Positions 33,885 to 42,407 of a stretch of DNA of 64,000 bases are shown here, in pieces. Positions within the stretch are counted from its first letter, which is position 1. Each line of letters opens with the position of its first letter. The position numbers and the translations under genes were made by a program. Source of the stretch: Hyphomicrobiales bacterium (GTDB lineage Bacteria; Pseudomonadota; Alphaproteobacteria; Rhizobiales; Rhizobiaceae). The notes beneath the pieces are model-generated. The model saw only the letters and a program-made list of their open reading frames with translations. It searched no databases and was not told the origin of the DNA. The stretch covers positions 1 through 64,000 of the forward strand of contig UBXV01000031.1 in NCBI GenBank assembly GCA_900469625.1. The letters are read 5' to 3'.

Positions 33885-33896
33885 CTCAAATTTGAG
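33885..33896. promoter_or_regulatory. Palindrome CTCAAATTTGAG, candidate TetR operator 1
   Basis: A perfect 12-bp palindrome 20 bases upstream of the TetR start, just before the -35-like TTGACT (33898-33903) of the divergent importer operon. Confidence 0.5.
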
Positions 33897-33897
33897 A

Positions 33898-33926
33898 TTG
33901 ACTTAAAAAATGAATTCATTCAATCT
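33898..33926 (+). promoter_or_regulatory. Putative promoter with embedded operator AATGAATTCATT
   Basis: TTGACT (33898-33903), 17-base spacer, CAATCT (33921-33926). The spacer contains the perfect 12-bp palindrome AATGAATTCATT (33909-33920), where a TetR protein would exclude RNA polymerase. It lies 46 bases before the binding-protein ATG. Confidence 0.5.
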
Positions 33927-33971
33927 TTTTTTGAAGACGCCGGAATGAGCGTCAAACAAGAGGGCAACAGC

Positions 33972-35069
33972 ATGATGCAGTCATTTCATGATGGCGCGAA
34001 CCTGCGCCGGTTTTTCTCCTCGGTCGCCGCGGGCGCGATCGTCGCCACCTCGCTCGTCTCCGTTCCGGCGCCGGCTTTCGCCACCGAGGAACTGAACGCA
34101 CTCGTCTGGTGCGATCACACGGATCCGGCGCTCGTCGAGCCGTTCGAAAAGGCCAACGACGTCAAGGTCAATCTCAAGGTCTATGAGGGAACGGGTGCAG
34201 CCCTCTCGATCCTCGACCAGTCGCGCCCCGGCGATTGGGACGTGCTCGTCATCGACGGCGTCGATGTTCACCGCGCCATCGATCTCGACCTGCTCGCCGA
34301 AATGCCGGCCGATGCGCTTCCGACCGCCGACATCTTCCCCGAAGTGCGGATGGAGGCCAACAACACGAAGGACGGCAAGACCTATGCTGTCACGGAAAAG
34401 TTTGGCTACAACACCGTTTCCTACGATAAGTCCAAGGTCGACCCGAAGGACATGCAGGACCTCTCGGTGGTCTTTTCGGACAAATACAAGGGGCGCATCG
34501 CGCTCTATGACTACTACCTGCCGATGATCGGGCTTGCCGGCCTTAGCCTTGGCAAGAAGACCGCAGAGCTTTCAGAGGCCGACATGCCGGCGCTGAAGGA
34601 GAAGCTGGCTGAAATGCGCGCGATGTCGAAGCAGGTCAGCGACGTCGTCTCCTCGCAGACGGCGCTTGCAACGGGCGAAGTCGATATTCTGGTCGGCGGC
34701 GGCGAGTGGATCACGGCCGTGCTGTCGGCCGACAAGCCGAACCTCGACTGGACCATCCCCGCACAGGGCGCCGTGCGCTGGGCGCAGTCGATCGGCGTTA
34801 TGAAGGATTCGGCCAAGCAGGATCTGGCGCTCAAATTCGTGCAATATATCGTCAGCCCCGAGGGCCAGGCACGGCTTGCCACATCCTCCTGCTACTGGGC
34901 GATGCCGGCAAACATGAAGGCGGGCGAGCATTTGAGCGACCAGCAGAAGGCGGCGCTGCGCTTCAACGAACAGGCCGAATACCTGAAGAAGACGCAGCTC
35001 TACCCGATCCCGTCGACCGAACTCGACCAGCAGTTCCAGGACGCCTGGACGGAAATGCTGCAACAGTAA
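33972..35069 (+). CDS. ABC importer substrate-binding protein, spermidine/putrescine type
   Basis: A 365-residue periplasmic protein of the PotD/PotF class. The signal sequence has LRRFFSSVAAGAIVATSLVS and ends near APAFA. The mature part starts LNALVWCDHTDPALVEPFEK and includes DVLVIDGVDVHRAIDLDLL and KFGYNTVSYDKSKVD. Start at 33972 behind GAGGG (33960-33964); ATG at 33975 is possible and the frame is open from 33795. It is the first gene of an importer followed by a metallo-hydrolase and an aldehyde dehydrogenase, so the ligand may be a polyamine or related amine; specificity is inferred. Confidence 0.9.
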   Translation: MMQSFHDGANLRRFFSSVAAGAIVATSLVSVPAPAFATEELNALVWCDHTDPALVEPFEKANDVKVNLKVYEGTGAALSILDQSRPGDWDVLVIDGVDVHRAIDLDLLAEMPADALPTADIFPEVRMEANNTKDGKTYAVTEKFGYNTVSYDKSKVDPKDMQDLSVVFSDKYKGRIALYDYYLPMIGLAGLSLGKKTAELSEADMPALKEKLAEMRAMSKQVSDVVSSQTALATGEVDILVGGGEWITAVLSADKPNLDWTIPAQGAVRWAQSIGVMKDSAKQDLALKFVQYIVSPEGQARLATSSCYWAMPANMKAGEHLSDQQKAALRFNEQAEYLKKTQLYPIPSTELDQQFQDAWTEMLQQ

Positions 35070-35192
35070 ACCCGATGCGCGGCGAACGCTTGCAGCGGTC
35101 GCCGAACCTTCAGCCTGACCGCCGCCCCACCTGTCCGTGGGACGGTGGACTGCGTCCGGCACCTTCTAGCCGCGCATATATCTGGAGCTTTC

Positions 35193-36056
35193 ATGACTGC
35201 GACCACCCTTGAAGATGCCGACCGCCGAAAGGCCTGGGGCTTTGCTGCACCGGCGCTCCTGTGGACGCTCGCCTTCTTTGTCGTCCCCTTCCTGTTCATG
35301 GCGGCGATGAGCCTGTGGAAGCGCGAAGGGCGCGAGATCGTCCGTGTCTGGAACCTTGACAACTACGTGCGCTTCTTCTCCGAGAACGCCCTGTTGCAGG
35401 GGCTGGTCAATTCACTCGAAATCACCGTTATCGTCACGGTGCTTTCGGTGCTCCTGGCCTATCCGCTCGCCTGGATCATCGCCGAGCGCGTGCCGAAGCG
35501 GTTCCAGCGCATGGCGCTGATCCTCGCGATCCTGCCGTTCTGGACCTCCTATGTCGTGCGCTCCTACTCCTGGCTGCTGGTGCTGTCGAAGAACGGCGTC
35601 ATCAACCAGATGCTGACGGGCGTCGGCCTGATCGCCGAACCGCTGGAGATTGCCAGCACGCGCACGGCAACGGTCATCGGCTTCGTGCATTTCTTCGTCA
35701 TGCTCCTGACGCTGACCATCTATTCCAACCTGATCCAGCTCTCGCCGAATTATCGCCGCGCGGCCGCCGACCTCGGCGCCAACGCCTTCCAGACATTCTG
35801 GCACGTGATCTTGCCGCTGACCTTGCCGGGCATCATGACCGGCGCGTTCCTGACCTTCGTTCTGTGCATCGGCGACTACGTGACGCCGCAGATCCTCGGC
35901 GGCAACAACGAGCTGGTGCTGCCGCAGATCATCATGCTGCAGCTCGGCCGGCGCGCCGATTTCCCGATGGCGGCGGCGCTGTCGATCATTCTCATGCTGG
36001 CTGTCACCATCGCCTACGTGGCTTGCGCCCGCTGGCTGAAGATCGAGAGGGCGTGA
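35193..36056 (+). CDS. ABC importer permease, spermidine/putrescine type (PotB-like)
   Basis: A 287-residue six-segment permease. The EAA-type loop is YRRAAADLGANAFQTFWHVI, followed by LPLTLPGIMTGAFLTFVLC and GDYVTPQILGG, characteristic of PotB/PotH. The start at 35193 (MTATTLEDAD) matches the family length; the open frame from 35145 does not. Its stop overlaps the next permease's ATG by one base. Confidence 0.92.
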   Translation: MTATTLEDADRRKAWGFAAPALLWTLAFFVVPFLFMAAMSLWKREGREIVRVWNLDNYVRFFSENALLQGLVNSLEITVIVTVLSVLLAYPLAWIIAERVPKRFQRMALILAILPFWTSYVVRSYSWLLVLSKNGVINQMLTGVGLIAEPLEIASTRTATVIGFVHFFVMLLTLTIYSNLIQLSPNYRRAAADLGANAFQTFWHVILPLTLPGIMTGAFLTFVLCIGDYVTPQILGGNNELVLPQIIMLQLGRRADFPMAAALSIILMLAVTIAYVACARWLKIERA

Positions 36057-36847
36057 TGCTGCGCAGAGTTTTCGTCAGTGGCCTGTCCTGGGCCTACCTT
36101 GCTCTCGTCTATGCCTTCATCTTCCTGCCGGTCGCCGTGCTGGTGCTGTTTTCCTTCCAGGACGGGCGCCTGCCGGTGCCGCCCTTCAACGGCTTTTCCA
36201 CGCAATGGTACGAGGCCGTCTTTGCCGACCGCAAGCTGATGGCAGCACTCGGCAATTCGATGCTCGTCGCGATCTCTTCCTCCGTGGTCTCCTGCGTTCT
36301 CGGATTTCTCGCTGCCTATTCGCTGGCGCGCTACAAGCTCCCAGGCTCGGCCCTGCAAAGGGGCCTGCTGATTGCGCCGATGACGGTCAGTTATCTGATC
36401 ATCGCGCTCGGGCTGCTTTCGCTGCTCAACGCGCTGCACATGCCGCTGTCTCTCCTGACGGTCGGCATCGGCCATGTGGTGATCAATCTGCCGCTCTGCT
36501 TTGCCATCATCTATGCCTCGATGGGCGATCACCAGATCAACATCGAGCGGGCTGCGCGCGATCTCGGCGCCAACGATTTCAAGGTGATGGCGCTGGTGAC
36601 GGCACCGATGCTGATGCCCTCGATCCTTGCCGCTTTCTTCCTGTCGGTGACCTTCAGCTGGGACGAGTTCATCATAGCCTTCCTGCTGTCGCGCTTCGAC
36701 GTGACCTTGCCCGTCGAGATCTGGAGCATGCTGCGTTCCGGCCTCAACCCCAAGACCAATGCCATCGGCTCGCTGGTCTTCCTCGCCTCGGTGGCGCTGC
36801 TGCTGATCCTCGAGTTTTCCCTGTTCGGAAGGACGAAGAAACAATGA
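36056..36847 (+). CDS. ABC importer permease, spermidine/putrescine type (PotC-like)
   Basis: A 263-residue permease of the PotC/PotI class with YLALVYAFIFLPVAVLVLFS at the N-terminus, EAA-type loop NIERAARDLGANDFKVMALV and the following FFLSVTFSWDEFIIAFLLS. It overlaps the PotB-like gene by one base and the ATPase gene by four, a tightly coupled operon. Confidence 0.92.
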   Translation: MLRRVFVSGLSWAYLALVYAFIFLPVAVLVLFSFQDGRLPVPPFNGFSTQWYEAVFADRKLMAALGNSMLVAISSSVVSCVLGFLAAYSLARYKLPGSALQRGLLIAPMTVSYLIIALGLLSLLNALHMPLSLLTVGIGHVVINLPLCFAIIYASMGDHQINIERAARDLGANDFKVMALVTAPMLMPSILAAFFLSVTFSWDEFIIAFLLSRFDVTLPVEIWSMLRSGLNPKTNAIGSLVFLASVALLLILEFSLFGRTKKQ

Positions 36848-37944
36848 CCGCTCCCGTCTCGATCGAAAACGTCAGCAAGACCTTCGGCCACTTCACGGCG
36901 CTGGATAGCGTTTCGCTCGATATCCGGGCAGGGGAGTTCATCGTGCTGCTCGGCCCCTCGGGCTGCGGTAAGACCACGCTGCTTTCGATCCTTGGCGGCT
37001 TCCTGTCGCCAAGCTCGGGCCGCGTCGTGATCGGCGAAAACGACATGACCTTCGTGACGCCGTCCAAGCGCCCGACGACGACGATGTTTCAGGACTATGC
37101 CCTGTTTCCGCATATGCGGCTCTCCGACAATGTCGGCTTCGGGCTCCGGATGCGCGGCCTCGGCAAAGCTGAGCGGGACGAAAAGGCACTCGGCTTCCTC
37201 GACCTCGTCGGCCTCAAAGCGTCGGCCGGCAAACGGCCGCACGAACTCTCCGGCGGCCAGCGCCAGCGCGTGGCGCTGGCGCGCGCGCTTGCCGTCGACC
37301 CGGAAGTGCTGCTGCTCGACGAACCGCTCGGCGCGCTCGACCTGAAGCTTCGCCGCCAGATGCAGGACGAGCTGAAGGCGATCCAGAAGCGGGTCGGCAC
37401 AACCTTCGTGCATGTCACCCACGACCAGGAGGAGGCGATGGCGATCGCCGACCGGATCGTCGTCATGAACCAGGGACGGATCGAGGATTTCGGCCCGCCG
37501 TCGCAGATCTACATGCGGCCGCGTTCGCTGTTTTCGGCGGGCTTCATGGGGGAGGTCAATTTCGTCCCCGGCCGCGTGAAGACCGCGGACGCAGCGTGCG
37601 CCGAGGTTGAAACTTCGCTCGGCAGCCTGGCGCTTCCCGCCGCCAATTTCACCGCTGCCGCGCCCAAGGCCGGCGACGCGATCACGCTGACCATCCGGCC
37701 TGAACATTTTCGCGGCGCGGATAAATCCGGCGAACCGATGTTCGCTCTCGGCGATGCCAAGGTTGCCGGCAGCGCCTTCTTCGGCACGCACTACCGCTGC
37801 CACCTGCAGCCTTGCGCCAGCGACGGCGATGCGCTGGTGGCGCATCTGCCGCAATCGGCCGAGGTGCGCGATGGCGAGATTGTCCCCCTTGCGGTGCGGG
37901 CGGCCGACGTCGTAGCCTTGCCGGCGGCAAGCGGAACCCTTTAG
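36844..37944 (+). CDS. ABC importer ATPase, spermidine/putrescine type (PotA-like)
   Basis: A 366-residue ATPase: Walker A GPSGCGKTT, Q-loop FQDYALFPHM, signature LSGGQRQRV, Walker B VLLLDEPLGALD, H-switch VTHDQEEAM, and a C-terminal TOBE domain. All motifs are intact. It overlaps the PotC-like permease by four bases. The metallo-beta-lactamase-fold gene begins five bases after its stop, so all are one transcript. Confidence 0.93.
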   Translation: MTAPVSIENVSKTFGHFTALDSVSLDIRAGEFIVLLGPSGCGKTTLLSILGGFLSPSSGRVVIGENDMTFVTPSKRPTTTMFQDYALFPHMRLSDNVGFGLRMRGLGKAERDEKALGFLDLVGLKASAGKRPHELSGGQRQRVALARALAVDPEVLLLDEPLGALDLKLRRQMQDELKAIQKRVGTTFVHVTHDQEEAMAIADRIVVMNQGRIEDFGPPSQIYMRPRSLFSAGFMGEVNFVPGRVKTADAACAEVETSLGSLALPAANFTAAAPKAGDAITLTIRPEHFRGADKSGEPMFALGDAKVAGSAFFGTHYRCHLQPCASDGDALVAHLPQSAEVRDGEIVPLAVRAADVVALPAASGTL

Positions 37945-37948
37945 CAAG

Positions 37949-38683
37949 ATGCGGCGAATTGCTCCGAAAGACTGGTACCAGGTGAAGCGTCTCGATGACG
38001 ATGTCACCTCCATCTGCGAACCCTTCATCCAGGAGTTCTATCGCTGCAACATCTGGCATGTGCGCGGTCGCGACAGCGACATGCTGGTCGATAGCGGCAT
38101 GGGCGTGGTCTCGCTGCGCGAATGGGTGCCGCTGGTCACCGAACGCGCCCTGACGGCCGTCGCGAGCCACACGCATTTCGATCATATCGGCTGCCACCAC
38201 GAGTTCGAATGCCGCTGCGTGCATGCGGCGGAAGCCGATCTCCTGGCGCATCCGACGCGCGTGAATACGCTGGCCGATCCCTATGTCGCCGACGAGATCT
38301 TCGATGCGCTGCCGCCGGAGCCCTATCTCTCCTCGACCTATGCGGTGAAGGCGGCGCCGGCAACGCGGCTGCTCGAAGATGGCGATCATATCGATCTCGG
38401 CGACCGGGTGTTCGAGGTGATCCACACACCAGGCCATTCGCCCGGCGGCATCGCGCTTTTCGAGGAGAAGACCGGCGTGCTCTTTTCCGGCGACATTCTC
38501 TATGACGGGCCGCTGATCGAGGACACCTACCACGCCAATGCCGACGACTATCTGGCGTCAATGGAACGATTGCTGCGCCTGCCGGCGCGTATCGTCCATG
38601 GCGGACATTTCCCGAGCTTTTCCGGCGAGCGTTATCGCACGCTCATCATGGACTGGCTTGCGGACAAGGAAAAGACAATCTGA
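37949..38683 (+). CDS. Metallo-beta-lactamase-fold hydrolase
   Basis: A 244-residue hydrolase with SHTHFDHIGCHHEF (the HxHxDH zinc motif), DSGMGVVS before it, the third-His motif HTPGHSPGGIALF, GDILYDG with the bridging Asp and a final His in VHGGHFPSF. Family members include glyoxalase II, lactonases and thioesterases; the substrate is not evident. It sits between the importer ATPase (four bases) and the aldehyde dehydrogenase (16 bases), so it should act on an intermediate of the imported compound. Confidence 0.9.
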   Translation: MRRIAPKDWYQVKRLDDDVTSICEPFIQEFYRCNIWHVRGRDSDMLVDSGMGVVSLREWVPLVTERALTAVASHTHFDHIGCHHEFECRCVHAAEADLLAHPTRVNTLADPYVADEIFDALPPEPYLSSTYAVKAAPATRLLEDGDHIDLGDRVFEVIHTPGHSPGGIALFEEKTGVLFSGDILYDGPLIEDTYHANADDYLASMERLLRLPARIVHGGHFPSFSGERYRTLIMDWLADKEKTI

Positions 38684-38699
38684 CGGGAAGGAGGAGCGC

Positions 38700-40133
38700 A
38701 TGCTCGACAAGAGGAAATTCTATATCGACGGCCAGTGGGTCGACCCGATCACGCCTGCCGATCTCGAGGTCTTGAACCCGGCGACCGAGAAGCCGATCGC
38801 TGTGATCTCGATGGGCACGGCGGCGGACATCGACCGCGCGGTTGCGGCCGCGAAGAAGGCGTTTGCCACTTACAGCCGCACCAGCGTCGAGGAGCGGCTG
38901 GCGCTGCTTGAAAAGCTGTTGTCGATCTACAAGCGTCGCTACGACGAAATGGTCGCGACCATCACCATGGAACTCGGCGCGCCCAAGACGATGACGCGCG
39001 AGCAGCAGGCCGATGTCGGCGTCGGCCATCTGCAGGGCTTCATCGATGCTCTGAAGCGGCTGAAGATGCGCGACACCCTGCCGAACGGCGATGTGATCCT
39101 GCGCGAGCCGATCGGCGTCTGCGGCCTGATCACCCCCTGGAACTGGCCGATCAACCAGATCGCGCTGAAGGTCGTGCCGGCGCTTGCGACCGGATCCACC
39201 TGCGTCCTGAAGCCGAGCGAGTTTACGCCGCTCAACGCCATGCTCTATGCCGAGATGATCGACGAGGCCGGCTTCCCGGCCGGCGTCTTCAACCTCGTCA
39301 ACGGCGACGGCATCCATGCCGGTGCCGCCCTGTCGAAGCACCGCGACATCGACATGATGTCGTTTACCGGCTCGACGCGCGCCGGCATCGCCGTCAGCAA
39401 GGATGCGGCCGAAACCGTCAAGCGGGTGACGCTCGAACTCGGAGGAAAATCACCGAACATCGTCTTTGCCGATGCCGACCTCGAAGACCGGGTGACCGGC
39501 AGCGTGCTCGAATGCTTCAACAACTCCGGCCAGTCCTGCGATGCGCCGACGCGCATGCTGGTCGAGCGCAGCGTCTACGACAAGGTGGTCGAGATCGCCG
39601 GTCGCGTCGGCCGCGAGGCCGAGGTCGGCGATCCGACCAAGGAAGGGAGCCATATCGGTCCGCTCGTCAGCGACGTCCAGTTCGGTCGGGTCCAGGCGCT
39701 GATCGAGGCGGGTATCGCGGAGGGCGCGCGCCTTGTCGTCGGCGGCGCCGGCAAGCCCGCTGGCTTCGAAACCGGCTACTTCGTCAAGCCGACGATCTTT
39801 GCCGATGTCAACAACACCATGCGCATTGCCCGCGAAGAGGTGTTCGGTCCGGTTCTGGCGATCATTCCCTTCGACAGCGAGGAGGAAGCGATCGCGATTG
39901 CCAACGACACCAATTATGGCCTTGCCGCCTATGTGCAGACCGGCGATCCGAAGCGGGCCGAACGGGTGGCGTCGCGCCTGCGCGCCGGCATGGTTCACAT
40001 CAATGGCGGGCCGCACCGCTATGGCAGCCCCTTCGGCGGCTACAAGCAATCGGGCAACGGGCGCGAAGGCGGCATGTTCGGGCTTGAGGATTTCCTCGAG
40101 GTCAAGACCGTGCACATTCCCGACGCTGCCTGA
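38700..40133 (+). CDS. NAD(P)-dependent aldehyde dehydrogenase
   Basis: A 477-residue ALDH-superfamily enzyme: PWNWPINQIALKVVPALATG for the cofactor site, VTLELGGKSPNIVF with the catalytic Glu, NNSGQSCDAPTRM with the nucleophilic Cys, EEVFGPVLAIIPF. The ATG at 38700 follows GGAGGAG; an open frame from 38538 overlaps the hydrolase gene and is not used. It is the last gene of the amine-importer operon and may oxidise aminoaldehydes from polyamine breakdown, including those from the oxidase at 27247. The exact substrate is inferred. Confidence 0.93.
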   Translation: MLDKRKFYIDGQWVDPITPADLEVLNPATEKPIAVISMGTAADIDRAVAAAKKAFATYSRTSVEERLALLEKLLSIYKRRYDEMVATITMELGAPKTMTREQQADVGVGHLQGFIDALKRLKMRDTLPNGDVILREPIGVCGLITPWNWPINQIALKVVPALATGSTCVLKPSEFTPLNAMLYAEMIDEAGFPAGVFNLVNGDGIHAGAALSKHRDIDMMSFTGSTRAGIAVSKDAAETVKRVTLELGGKSPNIVFADADLEDRVTGSVLECFNNSGQSCDAPTRMLVERSVYDKVVEIAGRVGREAEVGDPTKEGSHIGPLVSDVQFGRVQALIEAGIAEGARLVVGGAGKPAGFETGYFVKPTIFADVNNTMRIAREEVFGPVLAIIPFDSEEEAIAIANDTNYGLAAYVQTGDPKRAERVASRLRAGMVHINGGPHRYGSPFGGYKQSGNGREGGMFGLEDFLEVKTVHIPDAA

Positions 40134-40143
40134 CGGCACCAAA

Positions 40144-40166
40144 CATCGCGCCGGCGTGGCGCGATG
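40144..40166. terminator. Hairpin after the aldehyde dehydrogenase
   Basis: CATCGCGCC (40144-40152) and GGCGCGATG (40158-40166) pair exactly across a five-base loop, 10 bases after the stop codon. There is no T run on the plus strand, so it is a weak terminator or an mRNA 3'-end stabiliser. Confidence 0.5.
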
Positions 40167-40281
40167 AAACAAGCTTGCGGCCGTCGGTGGTTCTCATCGG
40201 CGGCCGACCTCGTTCTGGCGGGCGATTTATAGCGACTGTCGCCAGCGTCGGTCTTCTGCTAGCTGCCTTGTCGAGGGCGCG

Positions 40282-41205
40282 ATGATCGCCCGCCAGCAGA
40301 ATAGCGACATTGCCGTGACCCCAGCACCCGCCACCGCCTCGTCCCATAACCGGCTTGCCATGGCCGCCCTTCTGATCGGCGGGGCTGCGATCGGCGGCTC
40401 GCCGATCTTCGTGCGGCTATCCGAGGTCGGGCCGATGGCGACGGCCTTCTGGCGCGTGGCCCTGGCGCTGATCCCGCTTCTCGCCTGGTCCTGGTTTCGC
40501 GGCACGCCCGCGTCGGACAGGCGGCCGGAGAAGCTCTCGGAATACGCGCTTCTGGTGCTGCCCGGCGTGTTCCTGGCGATCGACCTTGCCGCATGGCACT
40601 ATGCGCTGACCAAGACGTCGGTTGCCAACGCCACGCTGCTTGCCAACCTCGCGCCTGTGTTCGTGACGCTCGCGAGCTGGCTGTTGTTCCGTGCCCGCAT
40701 CAGTGCCGTCTTTGCCATAGGGCTGGTAACGGCGGTCGTCGGCGTTATCACGCTGAAGGGCGGGCCGATGGCGCTTGGTGACGGCAATCTGCTCGGCGAC
40801 GGCGTCGCCGTCATCGCGGCGATGTTCTATGCCGGCTATATCCTGGCGATCGGCCGGCTGCGCAGTCTCTTCAGCACCATCAGGATCATGATCTGGAGCA
40901 CGGCCTCGGCGGCGATCTGCATGCTGCCGATCGTGCTTCTGTCCGAGCCGACCCTGTTGCCGCCGACGCTGTTCGGCTGGTCTATGCTGTTCGGCCTCGC
41001 CTTCGTCAGCCATGCGGGCGGGCAGGTGGCGATCACCTATGCGCTCGCCTATCTGCCGCCGGCGTTTTCCTCGCTGACGCTGCTGTTGCAGCCGGTGGTC
41101 GCAGCCATCCTCGCCTGGATCCTGCTGTCCGAGCCGGTCGGGTTGATGCAGGCAATCGGCGGTGCGATCGTACTCGTCGGCATCCTGATCGCCCGCCGCG
41201 GTTAG
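40282..41205 (+). CDS. EamA/DMT-superfamily transporter
   Basis: A 307-residue inner-membrane protein with ten hydrophobic segments in two EamA halves (LLIGGAAIGGSPIFVRLSEV, ATAFWRVALALIPLLAW, VANATLLANLAPVFVTLASW; second half AITYALAYLPPAFSSLTLLL). DMT exporters move amino acids, metabolites or drugs. It is a separate transcript from the ALDH, with about 150 bases between. No substrate can be assigned. Confidence 0.9.
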   Translation: MIARQQNSDIAVTPAPATASSHNRLAMAALLIGGAAIGGSPIFVRLSEVGPMATAFWRVALALIPLLAWSWFRGTPASDRRPEKLSEYALLVLPGVFLAIDLAAWHYALTKTSVANATLLANLAPVFVTLASWLLFRARISAVFAIGLVTAVVGVITLKGGPMALGDGNLLGDGVAVIAAMFYAGYILAIGRLRSLFSTIRIMIWSTASAAICMLPIVLLSEPTLLPPTLFGWSMLFGLAFVSHAGGQVAITYALAYLPPAFSSLTLLLQPVVAAILAWILLSEPVGLMQAIGGAIVLVGILIARRG

Positions 41206-41211
41206 ACCCGG

Positions 41212-42390
41212 TCAGAGACCGGGCAGATTGAAGCCGGAAAGCCGCTCTTCGAGCTTCCGGATCGTGTCTGCATCGGCGTTGGCAAAGGCGAAGCGCAGGT
41301 AGTTTTCCTGGCCCTCGCCAAAGTAGTCGCCCGGCAGGCAGACGACGCCGGCGAGTTTCGCCAGTTTCTCGGCAACGAACTGTGAATCAATGTCCGGGAA
41401 CGGGTGGCGGATATAGGCGAAGTAGGCGCCGATCGCCTGCAGCTTCCATTGCGGCAGCCGGCTCATGACATCGCGCAGCGCATCGGCGCGCGCGGCGATT
41501 TCTGTGCGATTGCCAAGGCGCCAATCGGCAAGCGCGGGAATAGCCTTGGCGACCGCGGCCTGCGCGGAGCGCGGCGCGCAGATCTGCAGATTGTCCATGA
41601 TCTTGGTGATCTGGTCGATGAGTGCCGGCCCCGCCGTGATCGCGCCGAGCCGGTGGCCGGGTATGCAGAAGGATTTGGAAAAGCTGTAGAGGCCGACGAC
41701 GCTGTCCTGCCATCCTTCCACCTGCAGAAGGCCGTGGGGTGCAGCACCTGCGTCGGGCAGGAAGTCGCGGTAGGTTTCGTCGAGGATCAGCCAGGTGCCG
41801 TTGGCGCGGCAGACCTCGTGAATGCGCGCCAGAAGCTCCGGCGGATAGATCGCGCCGGTCGGATTGTTCGGCGACACCAGGGCAAGCGCCCGGATGCCCG
41901 GCCGCAGCGCAGCAGCGACGGCGTCCACTTCCGGCAGGAAGCCGTGACCGGCATCGCAGGGGACCAGCTCGACATTGATGCCGAGCATGGAAAGCGTCGT
42001 TTCCTGGTTGAAATAGTAGGGGTTGGTCATCAGGATCGTGTCGCCGGCAGACGCAATCGCCATCGCCGTGCAGATGAAGGCCTGGTTGCAGCCGGACGTG
42101 ATGTGGATGTTGTCGGACGTGACCGCAGCGCCATAGAGGCTTGCCACATGCGCGGCATAGGCCTCGCGCAGCACCGCTTCGCCCTCGATCGCGCCATAGC
42201 CCGTGTATGCGGTCGATGCCGCGGCCTCGCCGAGCCAGGCCAGCATGTCGGGATGAGCCGCATAGCCGGGTACCGCCTGCGACAGGTCGATCAGCGGCCC
42301 GCGCGAGCCATCATAGCTTTTCGCCCAGGCGAGTACCGAAGGTACTGGTGGCGGCGAGAGCTTTTCGACGAGCGGATTGAAATGCGGCAT
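41212..42390 (-). CDS. Class I/II PLP-dependent aminotransferase
   Basis: A 392-residue fold-type I enzyme. Visible: TGYGAIEGEAVLREAYA near the N-terminus, SGCNQAFICT for the cofactor ring, VSPNNPTGAIYPPE, LILDETYRDF (pyridine-N Asp), SFSKSFCIPGHRLGAI (PLP-lysine), and the C-terminal Arg in NYLRFAFAN for the substrate carboxylate. The amino donor cannot be told. It lies immediately downstream of the LysR gene on the same strand, 17 bases apart. Confidence 0.92.
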   Translation of the reverse strand: MPHFNPLVEKLSPPPVPSVLAWAKSYDGSRGPLIDLSQAVPGYAAHPDMLAWLGEAAASTAYTGYGAIEGEAVLREAYAAHVASLYGAAVTSDNIHITSGCNQAFICTAMAIASAGDTILMTNPYYFNQETTLSMLGINVELVPCDAGHGFLPEVDAVAAALRPGIRALALVSPNNPTGAIYPPELLARIHEVCRANGTWLILDETYRDFLPDAGAAPHGLLQVEGWQDSVVGLYSFSKSFCIPGHRLGAITAGPALIDQITKIMDNLQICAPRSAQAAVAKAIPALADWRLGNRTEIAARADALRDVMSRLPQWKLQAIGAYFAYIRHPFPDIDSQFVAEKLAKLAGVVCLPGDYFGEGQENYLRFAFANADADTIRKLEERLSGFNLPGL

Positions 42391-42407
42391 GGCGGAGTTC
42401 CTATGGC

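Noticed and set aside
36529-38028. Minus-strand frame opposite the PotA/PotC-like genes
   Set aside because: Antisense; plus-strand genes have intact motifs and overlapping start/stop codons.
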